64,000 nt of DNA from JAOUEA01 sp963810915 (lineage in GTDB: Bacteria > Actinomycetota > UBA4738 > HRBIN12). The position numbers and the translations under genes are program-made. Position 1 is the first letter of the stretch, and each line of letters begins with the position of its first letter. The stretch lies in NCBI GenBank assembly GCA_963810915.1, contig CAWEPH010000006.1, forward strand, positions 744,001-808,000, in the 5' to 3' direction. Positions 1 through 8,303 of the stretch are shown piece by piece. The notes below the pieces were generated by a model. It did not search any database. It was not told where the DNA came from and saw only the letters and a list, made by a program, of their open reading frames with translations.

Positions 1-649
1 CCGTCAGCACGGGCGCGGCGAGGATCACGAGGAGCGAGGTCGCCAAGATGCTCCAGGTGAACACCGGCATGCGCATCATCGTCATCCCGGGTGCGCGCAT
101 CCGCAGGATCGTCACGATGAAGTTGATCCCGCCGAGGATCGACGCGGTGCCGACGATCATCAGCCCGATCAGCCAGAGGTCCTCGCCCGTGCCCAGCTGC
201 TCGGACAAGGGGGGGTAGTTCGTCCAGCCGGCGGCGGCGCTGCCACCCTTCGCGAGGAACCCCGACAGGATCGTCAGCCCGCCGACCGGCAGCAGCCAGA
301 ACGACAGCGCGTTGATCCGGGGGAACGCCATGTCGAGCGCCCCTATCTGCAGCGGCACGAAGTAGTTCCCGAAGCCGGCGAGCAGCGGGAAGATCACCAG
401 GAAGATCATGAGCGTGCCGTGCAACGTGAAGATCTGGTTGTAGGCATGGGGAGCGAAGACCTGCGTGCCCGGGCGTGCGAGCTCCGTCCGCATCAGCAAC
501 GCGAATACCCCTGCGATCACGAAGAACGCGAAGCTGTTGATCAGGTAGAGGATCCCGATCTTCTTGTGATCCGTCGTGGTCAGCCACGTCTTCCATCCGC
601 GCTCGGGCTCGGGAGCCAGCTGGGCGGCAGGAGCCTCGGTTATCGCCAT
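1..649 (-). CDS. ctaD: Cytochrome c oxidase subunit I (first copy), cut by left edge
   Basis: Catalytic heme-copper subunit of an aa3-type oxidase; reduces O2 and pumps protons in the cytoplasmic membrane. Only the first 216 codons are present. The start is ATG at 649 with GGAGG eight bases upstream, overlapping the end of ctaC. Seen: DHKKIGI near residue 27, a low-spin heme a ligand His in FTLHGTLM (about residue 77), and the conserved GNYFVPLQIGA and MAFPRINA segments between predicted helices. No frameshift is visible. It differs from the second copy at 49075-50974, for example in its N-terminus and in the KGGSAAAGW loop, so the two are paralogues and not a duplication artefact. Confidence 0.95.
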   Translation of the reverse strand, partial: MAITEAPAAQLAPEPERGWKTWLTTTDHKKIGILYLINSFAFFVIAGVFALLMRTELARPGTQVFAPHAYNQIFTLHGTLMIFLVIFPLLAGFGNYFVPLQIGALDMAFPRINALSFWLLPVGGLTILSGFLAKGGSAAAGWTNYPPLSEQLGTGEDLWLIGLMIVGTASILGGINFIVTILRMRAPGMTMMRMPVFTWSILATSLLVILAAPVLT

Positions 650-665
650 CGCTGATCCTCCAGGT

Positions 666-1724
666 TCATGGCGGCGGCGCGACGATGAACGCGCCCGACA
701 TGGCTGGGCCGTGCACATCGCATTGGAAGTAGTAGTGCCCGGGCGGCAGTCCCGACACGTCCAAGACCTCGTTCGCGACGCCGGTGATCTTCGGAGACGT
801 GAAGAACCTCTTGTTCTCGAAGAAGCTGTCGTAGATCGAGAAGTTGTGCTCGATCCCAGCGTCCTCGTTCGTGATGTTCACGGTGAACGGCGTGTTCTCA
901 GGAACGGCGAGGCAATACTGGTTCCACGAGATGTTGGATGCGATGAGCGACAGGTCGGTGCCGTCCACCTCGCAGGTGACGCCCTTGGCCGCCTTGCGCT
1001 GCTGGAGTATCCACGCCTGGTAGTCGACCGACGAGACGACCTGCACCGCGAACGTCATCTTCGAATGCCACAGACCACAGAACTCGGCGCACTGGGCATG
1101 GAACGTGCCGATCTTCGTCGGCGTGAACTCGAACGTGGTCGTTCGGCCGGGGATGGCATCGCGCTTGAACAGAAGGTCGGGCACGAAGAAGGAATGGATC
1201 ACGTCTCGCGACGTCAGTTTGATCTGGACCGTCTCATCGACGGGCAGGACCATGACCGCCGGCGTCTGGGGCTTGTCCGCGGAGGCCGTCTTGCCCGCCA
1301 CGAAGATCCCCTCGCTCAGGTACAGGAACGTCCATTCCCACTGGAACCCTTCCACCTTGATCTGCACCTGCGGTGCCGGCTGGTCCTGCAATTGCATCAG
1401 CGTCTGCTCGCCGAACGGGAACAGCACGGCCACGATCACGGCGGGGATCGCGAAGAACACGACCAACGATCGGTTGCCGCCGACCGACTGCGCCGCGTCC
1501 GTATCGTCGCGCTTGCGGTAGCGGATGATGCACCAGATCAGGAGCGCTTCCACGGCGATGAACACCGGCAAGGCGAGCGCCATGATCACGAGGTACAACT
1601 GGTGGACGTCGTTGCCGGTGGGCGAGATCCCCTGCTTGGCGCAGCCCGCCAGGAGCAGCGTCGCCGGCACGCCGGCGATCCACCGGGAAGCTCGACTCGA
1701 ACGAACCCCGCCGGCCGGCTTCAT
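666..1724 (-). CDS. ctaC: Cytochrome c oxidase subunit II with C-terminal cupredoxin domain
   Basis: Membrane-anchored CuA subunit that passes electrons to subunit I. The 352 residues show a lipobox LLLAGC (Cys28), two transmembrane helices (about 45-68 and 85-105), the aromatic segment EGFQWEWTF (125-133) and CuA ligands His177, Cys212, Glu214, Cys216, His220, Met223 in CAEFCGLWHSKM. The usual family ends near residue 245. Here about 100 further residues form a second cupredoxin-like domain with type-1 copper ligands His293, Cys335, His338, Met342 (YYFQCDVHGPAM). The fusion is continuous with no frameshift. It lies between a cupredoxin lipoprotein and ctaD. The extra domain probably serves as electron entry, as a fused heme c domain does in caa3 enzymes (inference). 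Confidence 0.93.
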   Translation of the reverse strand: MKPAGGVRSSRASRWIAGVPATLLLAGCAKQGISPTGNDVHQLYLVIMALALPVFIAVEALLIWCIIRYRKRDDTDAAQSVGGNRSLVVFFAIPAVIVAVLFPFGEQTLMQLQDQPAPQVQIKVEGFQWEWTFLYLSEGIFVAGKTASADKPQTPAVMVLPVDETVQIKLTSRDVIHSFFVPDLLFKRDAIPGRTTTFEFTPTKIGTFHAQCAEFCGLWHSKMTFAVQVVSSVDYQAWILQQRKAAKGVTCEVDGTDLSLIASNISWNQYCLAVPENTPFTVNITNEDAGIEHNFSIYDSFFENKRFFTSPKITGVANEVLDVSGLPPGHYYFQCDVHGPAMSGAFIVAPPP

Positions 1725-1730
1725 CCCTGA

Positions 1731-2240
1731 TCAGGACACGGTGAAGGAGGTGACCATGCCCTTGGCGGCATGCGGCGGTCCATCCTCGCCGCCGCTCTGG
1801 GTACCGGTTTGCCAGCAGGCGAACGCGTAGGTGCCTGGGGGCAGGTTCAAGATCTCCACGATGCCGGCGCCCGTGTCTACCGCGCCGAAGTCGCCACCGA
1901 TGTGCAGCCAGTCATCCTCCGAGGATGCGCCGTCGGTCTTGGCCGCGTCGATGACGTCCTGAGCGGTCTTCCCGGCCGGCAAGGCGATCGGGATCATCTC
2001 GTGCGCGATCGGGAACGACTCACGGTTCTGGAACAGGAACTCCGTGACGCCGGACGAGACGTTCGCGGGTACGCCGTTGTACTTGAAGTTCTGCACGAAG
2101 ATCGTGGCGGTCGGGGTGGTCCCGGAGGTCCCGGAGTCCGAACTCGAAGAGTTCGAGCACGAGGAGACCGCCCAGGCCAGCAGGGATACGCAGAACAACA
2201 CCGGCACCAGCTTCCTACCGCGATGAACTGAGCCCCCCAT
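1731..2240 (-). CDS. Cupredoxin-like lipoprotein
   Basis: A 169-residue exported lipoprotein with signal peptide and lipobox AVSSC (Cys28), a Ser/Thr-rich linker, then a beta-rich domain. Potential type-1 copper ligands are His80 (PIAHEM), Cys142 (YAFACW), His157 and Met162 (HAAKGM). The Cys-His gap of 15 residues is longer than in plastocyanin, so copper binding is plausible but not certain. It is the first gene of the ctaC-ctaD operon, six bases before ctaC. It could be the soluble-side electron donor to the cupredoxin domain of CtaC, or a copper-delivery protein for CuA. Confidence 0.72.
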   Translation of the reverse strand: MGGSVHRGRKLVPVLFCVSLLAWAVSSCSNSSSSDSGTSGTTPTATIFVQNFKYNGVPANVSSGVTEFLFQNRESFPIAHEMIPIALPAGKTAQDVIDAAKTDGASSEDDWLHIGGDFGAVDTGAGIVEILNLPPGTYAFACWQTGTQSGGEDGPPHAAKGMVTSFTVS

Positions 2241-2327
2241 GATCCGCCCCCCCTGGATCGCGCGCCGGCCGGTCCTAAGCAGCCGAAGATCGAACGATGC
2301 GTCGGGGACGCCATGGGGGCAAGATTG

Positions 2328-2342
2328 ATGACAGGACTGTCA
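2328..2342 (+). promoter_or_regulatory. Palindromic candidate operator, copy 1
   Basis: ATGACAGGACTGTCA holds the palindrome TGACAG-GA-CTGTCA. A near copy lies at 2383-2397 on the other strand. Both are in the spacer between the divergent oxidase operon and the SagB-type gene. The regulator is unknown. Confidence 0.4.
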
Positions 2343-2382
2343 CCCGGTCGTACCCGCTGAGCACATAGAGACGCGCGCTTCA

Positions 2383-2397
2383 TGTCAGACCTGTCAT
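2383..2397 (-). promoter_or_regulatory. Palindromic candidate operator, copy 2
   Basis: Minus-strand ATGACAGGTCTGACA matches the copy at 2328-2342 at 13 of 15 positions, with centres 55 bp apart (about five helical turns). This suggests cooperative binding by one dimeric regulator, which is inference. Confidence 0.38.
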
Positions 2398-2501
2398 CTA
2401 GGTCAGCTTTTGTCGGGACGACCGTAAGAGGTGGAACTCACTGTTTTGGGTTCATCCGGCGGACCGCCCCGAAGGAGAAGACCCCGTCCATGGCGAAGCA
2501 C

Positions 2502-2507
2502 TACATT
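2502..2507 (+). promoter_or_regulatory. -10 box TACATT before the SagB-type gene
   Basis: TACATT ends seven bases before the ATG at 2515, and no Shine-Dalgarno sequence is visible. This fits transcription starting at or next to the start codon (leaderless mRNA). Confidence 0.4.
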
Positions 2508-2514
2508 GCGCGGC

Positions 2515-4012
2515 ATGACGGAGGAGACATCGGGCGGACGTGTCGACCCCGCGGGTGAGAGCGCGACGCAGACGCTGCACCGGCTGACCTCGCTGACGCG
2601 GGCGTGGTACGCGCGATCGGCCGACGACCCTGAACTGGTGTTCTCGCCGCCCGTGGACGACCCACGTGTGCGGGCGGACATCGAGGTGAACGACCTGAGC
2701 CGCCTGCCCTGGTTCTACAAGCGGTACGCGTCGCCGCTGCCCAGGATGCCCCTCCCTCGTGACCTCCTCCCTACCACGCCCTCGGCGGTGGCCGTGCTCG
2801 CGGGCACCGCGGACGCCGCCCCCGCCGAACCGGATCTCGCGCAGCTCTCGCGGGTGCTCCACCTGTCGGCGGGCGTCGTGCGCACGATGGCGCGGCCGTA
2901 CGGCACGTGGCTCTTCCGAGCGGCCGGGTCGGCGGGCGGCCGCTTCCCGCTCGAGCTGTACGTGGCGGTGCCGGAGGGCACCTCCCTCCCGCCGGGCGTG
3001 CACTGGTACGACCCGTCCGACCACGCCCTGGTGGAGGTGGGACCGCCGCCCCAGGGCGAGACGCCGGTGGTCGTCGTCACCGGCGTCCCGTGGCGCACCG
3101 GATGGCGCTATCGCGAACGCGGATACCGGCACGTCTACTGGGACGCCGGCACGATGCTCGCTCAGCTCCTGGCCGTGGCCGACTCCGCCGGTCTCGCCTC
3201 CGGAGCTGTACACGCGCTTCCCGGACGCGGAGGTCACCGAGCTCGTCGGCGCGGACGGGATCCACGAGTGGCCCGTGGCGGTCGTCGTGCTCGGCGAAGG
3301 GCAACCCGCGCTGCGCGCGTCCGGTGCTGCAACCGCAGGAAGGATCGACGCGACGCCGGAGGAGTTCCCGCTCGTCACCGCGGCGCAACGCGCGGGCGAC
3401 GGCGACGTGCTGGGCATGCCCTGGGATCGCGGCGCCCCGGTCGACCTGCCGTCCGTGGAGGGCGACCCGATCGAGACCGTGGTGCTCAAGCGAGGGTCGC
3501 TGCGTCGCATGGACCCCAGCCGCGGCGTCCCGCAGGAGCTGCTCCGCACCTCGATGTCGGCGGCGATGCGCGGCATCGACGTCCCGCACCGGGTCGTGGT
3601 GCAGGACGTCGATGGACTCGCGCCCGGCGTCTACCGCTGGCCGGAGCTCTCGGCCCCGGCGCGCCCGGGCACGATGCGCGACGAGCTCTACCGGGTGTGC
3701 CTCGAGCAAGGGCTCGCGCGCGACGCCGCGTTCGTCGTGATCGGCGCGACCGACGTCGGCGCCCTCGACGACCGCGCGTACCGGGACGCGCAGCTCGCGG
3801 CCGGCCTCGTCGAAGGTCGGCTGCACCTCCTGGCCTACGCACTCGGTGCGGGCGCGTCCGGCATGACGTTCATCGACGAGGCCGTGCCGGGACTCCTGGG
3901 CGAGCCGCTGGACCCGCTGCTGTTCACCTGTGTCGGCGTGCCGGAGTATGCCTCGGCGCTCGGGGGCCTCCCGGGCGCCCCTACCGCGGTGCGCAAGGTC
4001 CTCGAGCGATGA
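2515..4012 (+). CDS. SagB/ThcOx-type nitroreductase-fold oxidoreductase (one frameshift)
   Basis: FMN-dependent oxidoreductase of the SagB-type family; about 498 residues once a shift near 3215 is joined. The family oxidises azolines in some peptide natural products, but many members stand alone. Seen: N-terminal part with DLSRLPWFYK, LHLSAGVVRTM and GGRFPLELYV (a typical first nitroreductase half), and C-terminal part with LRTSMSAAMRGI, RDAAFVVIGATD and LHLLAYALGAGASGMTF, the usual flavin-site region. No YcaO, precursor peptide or transporter is nearby, so a peptide-modifying role is not supported. Substrate unknown. The start is taken at 2515 because of the adjacent -10 box; 2431 is also in frame. 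Confidence 0.75.
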
Positions 4013-4038
4013 GCCCTTCCGGACGCTGATGGCCCGGA

Positions 4039-4067
4039 TTGCGCTTCGCCACGGACCTCCGTACCCT
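4039..4067 (+). promoter_or_regulatory. Promoter of VOC gene (TTGCGC - 17 bp - TACCCT)
   Basis: TTGCGC at 4039-4044 and TACCCT at 4062-4067 are separated by exactly 17 bp. The mRNA would start about 25 bases before the GTG and include the strong AGGAGGT at 4088-4094. Confidence 0.45.
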
Positions 4068-4098
4068 CGATCTCACCCGAGCGGTCTAGGAGGTAACC

Positions 4099-4509
4099 GT
4101 GCCCTCGCGACTCAATCCGTACGTCCAGTTCGATGGGAACGCTCGAGAGGCGATGGAGTTCTATCGAGACGTCTTCGGCGGCGACCTGACCATCAACACC
4201 TTCGGGGAGTTCGGCACGGACGATCCGGCGGTGGCGGACAAGACGATGCACGCGCGGCTGGAAACCGACCGAGGGTTCACGCTGATGGCCTCGGACGCCG
4301 CACCCGGCATGGAGCATCGACCCGGGAACAACATCACGGTGAGCCTCAGCGGTGACGATGCCGAGGAGCTCCGCGGCTATTGGGACAGCTTGTCGGGCAG
4401 CGGGACCGTGATGATGCCGCTCGAGAAGCAGACGTGGGGTGACGAGTTCGGCATGTGCGTCGACCGGTTCGGCATCCCCTGGATGGTGAACATCACGCAA
4501 CCCCAGTAG
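4099..4509 (+). CDS. VOC / PhnB-like glyoxalase-fold protein
   Basis: A 136-residue member of the vicinal-oxygen-chelate superfamily, PhnB (3-demethylubiquinone methyltransferase-like) branch. Typical pieces are NPYVQFDGNAREAMEFY at the N-terminus, GNNITVSLSG in the middle and the closing WGDEFGMCVDRFGIPWMVN. The reaction is unknown; many of these proteins lack the full metal triad. The start is GTG at 4099, fixed by AGGAGGT five bases upstream. It converges on another VOC gene at 4526-5044. Confidence 0.85.
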   Translation: MPSRLNPYVQFDGNAREAMEFYRDVFGGDLTINTFGEFGTDDPAVADKTMHARLETDRGFTLMASDAAPGMEHRPGNNITVSLSGDDAEELRGYWDSLSGSGTVMMPLEKQTWGDEFGMCVDRFGIPWMVNITQPQ

Positions 4510-4525
4510 TCGGACGTCCCAGTCT

Positions 4526-5044
4526 TCAGCGGGACACGCCGATGCCGCCCTGCGTGTCGGCGCCGTACCGCTCCTTCTCGCGCTCGAGGTCCAGACGCCG
4601 GATCCGCTTCCGCGCCTCGAGCGTTTCGTCATCGAGCCGGTCCGCCGGCACGACCCACGCGATCTCGAACTCGAGCCCGTCCGGGTCGCGACCGTACAGC
4701 GACTTCGTCGCGCCGTGGTCGCTCATCCCTGTCAGCGCGTCGTGGGCGCCGAGCACGGCTGCGAGCCGCTCGAGTTCCGCGAGCGTGTCCACCTCCCAGG
4801 CGAGATGGTAGAGGCCGACGGTCTCCCGCCCCGCCCCCGACGGTCCGGCGGTGTCCCCGACCTCGAACAGGCCGAGGTCGTGGTCGTTCGTCGAACCCGG
4901 CGCCTGGAGGAAGGCCGCGGTGCTCCGGAGCGCGCGCGGCGTGCCCGGGATCACCGAGAACCCGAGCACGCGCTCGTAGAACTCGACGCTGCGTTCCAGG
5001 TCACGGACGTAGAGGACGGCGTGGTTCAGCCGCGTGATCGGCAT
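4526..5044 (-). CDS. VOC family protein, extradiol dioxygenase-like
   Basis: A 172-residue glyoxalase/bleomycin-resistance/dioxygenase-fold protein. Candidate metal ligands are His8 (LNHAVLYV), a His in GLYHLAWEV and Glu in LEFEIAWV, the usual 2-His-1-carboxylate pattern of catechol 2,3-dioxygenase-like VOC proteins. YGRDPDGLEFE is the family signature near the C-terminus. It has a charged tail of about 30 residues (RKRIRRLDLEREKERYG). The substrate cannot be read from the sequence. It is transcribed toward the VOC gene at 4099-4509. Confidence 0.85.
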   Translation of the reverse strand: MPITRLNHAVLYVRDLERSVEFYERVLGFSVIPGTPRALRSTAAFLQAPGSTNDHDLGLFEVGDTAGPSGAGRETVGLYHLAWEVDTLAELERLAAVLGAHDALTGMSDHGATKSLYGRDPDGLEFEIAWVVPADRLDDETLEARKRIRRLDLEREKERYGADTQGGIGVSR

Positions 5045-5138
5045 CGCGTGATGCTACCCCCGGCCGAGTTCACCTCGCCTGGCCCTCGAGCCGTTCGAAC
5101 AGCTGGCGAGCACCTTCCCTCGCAGCCATGATGCCGAC

Positions 5139-5991
5139 TCACGGCGTCGTAGGCGAGAGCCGCTGCCGGAACCGCTGAAGTGCGCCGTCCAGGTCCGCGA
5201 GTCGTTCGCGAAGGAGCTCAGGGTCGATCCCGCGTGCCTCGACCTGCGCCTGCAACGCTCCCCGGAGGCTCCCGAGCGACAGCCGCACGTCCCCGATCTC
5301 CGCCGCCGCATCTCGCATCGTCGGCTCCTCGGCAAGCGCATCGAACTCACCGGTCACGCGGTCGAGGCTCGCCGAGACGTCGCCCAGGGCCTGGGGTCGA
5401 TCGGCGACCGCGGTCATCGGCAGGACTGCAGCCTGATCGTGCAGCGCCATGGCACTCGCATAAGCGTCAAGCGCTCGTCGGCGCACCTCTGCCGAGGCAG
5501 CCCGCTTCGCTCTGCGGCGGAGCACGTAGGCCGCGATGCCGGCGATGAGGAGGAGCGCCAGCACGATCCAAGGCCAGACCGGAGCCGACGACGTCGCCGC
5601 CGGGACGGGAGAGGACGTGGCCGATGGGCCCAGCGTGACGGAGGTAGGACCGCTCGTCTCGATCGTCGGGGAGGGCGTCGAGGGCGGGGCCGACGTCTTC
5701 GTGGGGGTGCTCGTCGAGGGCGGGGGAGACGACGTCGAAGTGCGGGTCGACGTGGGGGTGCTCGTCGGCGCCTCGTTGGTTGGGGACCTGGTCGGGGCGG
5801 TCGCCGTGCGGGAGGCCGTCGGCGTCCGCGTGGGGAGCGCCGGAATGCTGACCGAGCGTGACGCGCTCGGCAGGTTCGAGCCGCCCCCGCACGCAGCCAT
5901 CAGCAGCAGTCCGATCGCACAGAGCGCGATCGGAAGCCCGCGGATCCGACGCGTTCCCGTTGCGTCCCCCTTCCAGCTCTCGACGCACCAT
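5139..5991 (-). CDS. Pro/Thr/Ser-rich lipoprotein with membrane helix (one frameshift)
   Basis: No known family. The long frame begins with MAACGGG, but it is preceded in frame by GLPIALCAIGLL, giving a lipobox LLMAAC. The only good start for that signal is ATG at 5991 in another frame (MVRRELEGG), so a shift near 5945 is likely; 5139-5991 is one base over a multiple of three. Layout: signal peptide; about 90 residues very rich in Pro, Thr and Ser; a transmembrane helix (WPWIVLALLLIAGIAAYVL); then about 110 residues of alpha-helical, possibly coiled-coil sequence facing the cytoplasm. It may be a cell-wall-spanning anchor. No functional context from its neighbours. Confidence 0.55.
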
Positions 5992-6155
5992 CCTCGCAGA
6001 CTCGGTTGGGTGGTGGGAGGAGGAGGTCTCAGGCTTCGTCACCGGCCGGACCGTCGGTGAACGCGGGCGACGTAGTCCTGGACGACGGGAAGACCGTCCG
6101 TGTTCGGCTCACCGGGAGCGCGACGCTCCGGTCTGCGACCAGAACCCGTGACCGC

Positions 6156-6161
6156 TATCCT
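6156..6161 (+). promoter_or_regulatory. -10 box TATCCT before TMEM175-type gene
   Basis: TATCCT ends six bases before GTG 6168 with no Shine-Dalgarno sequence between, suggesting a leaderless transcript. It decides the start over the longer frame opening at 6006. Confidence 0.45.
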
Positions 6162-6167
6162 CAGCGC

Positions 6168-6821
6168 GTGAGCAACGACTCGTCGCCCAAGAACGATCGA
6201 CGGTGGCTCCGTCCCGGCCGGATGGAAGCCTTCAGCGACGGGGTCTTCGCGATCGCGATCACGCTGCTGGTGCTCGATCTCCCCGTCCCCAAAACGGGCA
6301 GCGGGGTTGGTCACGCGCTCCTCGATGGGTGGCCTCTCTACACGGCCTACCTCGTGAGCTTCGCATCGGTCGGTGCGGTGTGGATCGCCCACTCGACGAT
6401 CACGAACCACCTCGAGCGCGTGGACTCCGTCCTGCTGCGGCTCAACCTTCTCCTGCTCTTCTTCGTCTCGGTGCTCCCGTTCCCCACGAAGATGCTCGCG
6501 GATTACATCGGGGATTTCGGGCCCGAGCGGATCGCGGTCACGATCTACGGGCTCAACCTGCTTGCGATGTCGGCCATGACGAGCGTCGTGTGGCGGCACG
6601 CGGTCGGCGAGAGGATGCTCTCAAGCGATCATCCCGAGGAGGAGGTGCGGGAGGTCACCAAGAAGTTGACCCCCAGTCTCGGGTTCTACGCTGCCGCGAT
6701 CGCGATCGGCCTGGTCGCGCCCCGACTCGCGGTGTTCCTCTACCTGGTGATCGCGCTCTATCTGCTCATCCCATTCCACGCGGTCATGCAGCGGCGCCGC
6801 AGGCGGACGCGCCAGGAGTAG
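6168..6821 (+). CDS. TMEM175-family potassium channel (DUF1211)
   Basis: A 217-residue integral membrane protein. The signature RMEAFSDGVFAIAITLLVL in the first helix (about residues 17-35) is diagnostic of TMEM175. In characterised bacterial members it lines the pore of a tetrameric K+ channel with six helices per chain. Further helices are seen at WPLYTAYLVSFASVGAVWIA, LNLLLLFFVSVLPFPTKML, TIYGLNLLAMSAMTSV, LGFYAAAIAIGLVAP and LAVFLYLVIALYLLIPF. It has a basic C-terminus. The gene stands alone. Confidence 0.88.
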   Translation: MSNDSSPKNDRRWLRPGRMEAFSDGVFAIAITLLVLDLPVPKTGSGVGHALLDGWPLYTAYLVSFASVGAVWIAHSTITNHLERVDSVLLRLNLLLLFFVSVLPFPTKMLADYIGDFGPERIAVTIYGLNLLAMSAMTSVVWRHAVGERMLSSDHPEEEVREVTKKLTPSLGFYAAAIAIGLVAPRLAVFLYLVIALYLLIPFHAVMQRRRRRTRQE

Positions 6822-6840
6822 AACTGCCGTCAGTACTCAG

Positions 6841-6872
6841 GTCGGTCGGTCGGTTGGTTGGTTGGTTGGTTG
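6841..6872 (+). repeat. Tetranucleotide tandem repeat (GTCG)3(GTTG)5
   Basis: Three GTCG units run directly into five GTTG units in non-coding DNA 20 bases after the TMEM175-type gene. This is a simple slippage-prone repeat. It is not inside a gene I can support, so phase variation is not indicated. Confidence 0.85.
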
Positions 6873-6979
6873 GGTGTTCCTCAGAACTCCCTGACCAGGG
6901 CATACGCGATCGTCTCCAGCGAGTGCCCACGGGTTAAGAGGGGTAGTACCCATAGCAGGTCTGAGGCCCTTTCAGGCAT

Positions 6980-7176
6980 CCACGGGCTCGGGCTGTTCAA
7001 CCCCACGGATACCTACGCGGCGTCGGTGGGGTACGTCGGGGCGAACTTCGGATACGTGTCATGGGCCGGGTGCCTGCTCGACGAAGGCGCGGTCGTCGTC
7101 GTCCTGAGCGATGTCGAGTTCGACGACATCGCGGGCATGGCCAGACCGCCTGGTCGAGGCCTTGATCGCAGACTGA
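6980..7176 (+). pseudogene. C-terminal remnant of a beta-lactamase-related serine hydrolase
   Basis: About 65 residues resemble the end of class C beta-lactamase-like serine hydrolases: GANFGYVSWAGCL, then EGAVVVVLSDVEFDD, then, after a shift near 7148, LVEALIAD and a stop at 7174-7176. No catalytic SxxK or Y-x-N region exists upstream; the tandem repeat is found there instead. The remainder was probably lost by deletion. The family assignment is from memory of the fold's closing strand and could be wrong. Confidence 0.4.
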
Positions 7177-7357
7177 CCCCCGCCGTCCCGGATCGCGTTC
7201 CGGAGCCACATCATGGTCCCGCGCCCTGACAACCTGGACGCCTGTTCCGAGGGTAGGCACTCCTGGCCGCACCACTAGGCTTCGCGGGATGGTGCTGTCG
7301 AGCTCTCCTATGTCCTTGAGAGAGGGCAGGATCCCTGCGGCCCTGCCGAGGTTTGGG
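7177..7357. other. Intergenic stretch with a small hairpin
   Basis: No gene is recognised. GGCAGG at 7328-7333 can pair with CCTGCC at 7344-7349, just beyond the stop of the minus-strand MBL gene. This could be a weak terminator, although no T-run follows. Confidence 0.3.
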
Positions 7358-7981
7358 TTAGACGGTGCGGGGTCGCCACGGCTCGTGCTCGTGCGCGAGC
7401 CAGACCAGCTCGGGGTCGAGCGCGCGCAGCCGCAGCTGGCCTTCGGTGTGCGGCTCATCGAGTTCGCCGAACCAAACCGCCACGTCGCCGCCGATGACGA
7501 CCGGACGCTCGCCCGTCTCGATGACGACCACCTGCATGCCGCGTGTGTGGCCCGGCGCCGGGACGAGCCGGAGCCCGGGAAGCAGCTCGAGCTCGCCGTC
7601 AACCGGCACGTACCGCACGCCGGGCGCATCGACCCACTCGCGGATGGTGTAGTCATCCTCGCTGCGCGCGTCGTCCAGCTCCCGACCCTGGACGTAGATC
7701 GGCGTGCCGGCGAAGAGGTGGTTGCCGCCGCAGTGGTCGAAGTGCAGGTGCGTGTTGACGACGACGTCGATACCGCCGAGGTCGAAGTCCTGCTTGCTCA
7801 ATGGAAGAAGGCGGGGATCGAGGTCGGCTACCGCCGGGTGCAGCTCCGTCATGCCGGTGTCGACCAGCACGCGCGCATCGGGATGGTCGATGACGTGCAC
7901 GTACACCGGCATCCGCTCGCCCTCGGCGAGCAGGTCGGCAACGCGGACCGGCGTGATGGTGATCGACGCGGGGTCGTTCAT
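7358..7981 (-). CDS. MBL-fold metallo-hydrolase (AHL-lactonase-like branch)
   Basis: A 207-residue metallo-beta-lactamase-fold hydrolase with the dinuclear zinc motif HLHFDH (in VVNTHLHFDHCGGN), a second metal His in PAPGHTRGMQ, Asp in VIGGDVAVW and a final His in WLAHEHEPW. The N-terminal half resembles N-acyl-homoserine lactonase-like proteins, but substrate preference in this branch cannot be read from motifs. Start: the frame opens at 8104, but ATG 7981 (MNDPASITITPV) begins where the fold begins. The gene points away from tRNA-Tyr and YajQ. Confidence 0.82.
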   Translation of the reverse strand: MNDPASITITPVRVADLLAEGERMPVYVHVIDHPDARVLVDTGMTELHPAVADLDPRLLPLSKQDFDLGGIDVVVNTHLHFDHCGGNHLFAGTPIYVQGRELDDARSEDDYTIREWVDAPGVRYVPVDGELELLPGLRLVPAPGHTRGMQVVVIETGERPVVIGGDVAVWFGELDEPHTEGQLRLRALDPELVWLAHEHEPWRPRTV

Positions 7982-8158
7982 CGTGTGCCGACCGCTGCAG
8001 TGGTGGTTGATACCTGTGTCATCAAGACCTCCGTTACCCGGTGCTGTACAGGCGCCGAAGAGACGGTAAGCCCGGTGCGCCGTCGGGGTCGAGGACTTCG
8101 TCAACGGAGTCCTGCGATGTCGGGGGCCTCAGTAATGAGAACACCCTCGGCTGGTAGT

Positions 8159-8243
8159 TGGTGGGAGGAGGAGGATTCGAACCTCCGTAGGCATCGCCGG
8201 CGATTTTACAGACCGCTCCCTTTGGCCGCTCGGGCATCCTCCC
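8159..8243 (-). tRNA. tRNA-Tyr (GTA), CCA encoded
   Basis: The 7-bp acceptor stem GGGAGGA/TCCTCCC closes the gene. The D-arm has GCCCGAGCGGCCAAAGGGAG, the anticodon stem is GCGGT/ATCGC with loop CTGTAAA (anticodon GTA), the variable arm is long (class II) and the T-arm reads GGAGGTTCGAATCCTCC. The CCA end is encoded at 8159-8161. Confidence 0.95.
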
Positions 8244-8291
8244 GGGAGCCGACAGGATAGCAACGCCCGGACGCCCTCCGCGACGAGTCGC

Positions 8292-8297
8292 TATCCT
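8292..8297 (+). promoter_or_regulatory. -10 box TATCCT before yajQ
   Basis: TATCCT ends six bases before the ATG at 8304, with the same spacing as the box before the TMEM175-type gene. Probably a leaderless start. Confidence 0.45.
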
Positions 8298-8303
8298 CCT
8301 GCC

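Noticed and set aside
576..1730. Long plus-strand frames opposite ctaC, nuo and cta genes
   Set aside because: In high-GC DNA the antisense of third-position-GC genes is usually open. These frames are rich in Arg, Gly, His and Asp, lack ribosome sites and match no family.
2515..4012. Thiazole/oxazole-modified microcin cluster around the SagB-type gene
   Set aside because: No YcaO cyclodehydratase, precursor peptide, protease or transporter is found within the neighbouring 10 kb.
6841..6872. Phase-variable repeat controlling a gene
   Set aside because: The array is downstream of one gene and upstream only of a truncated remnant; it is not within a promoter or a functional reading frame.
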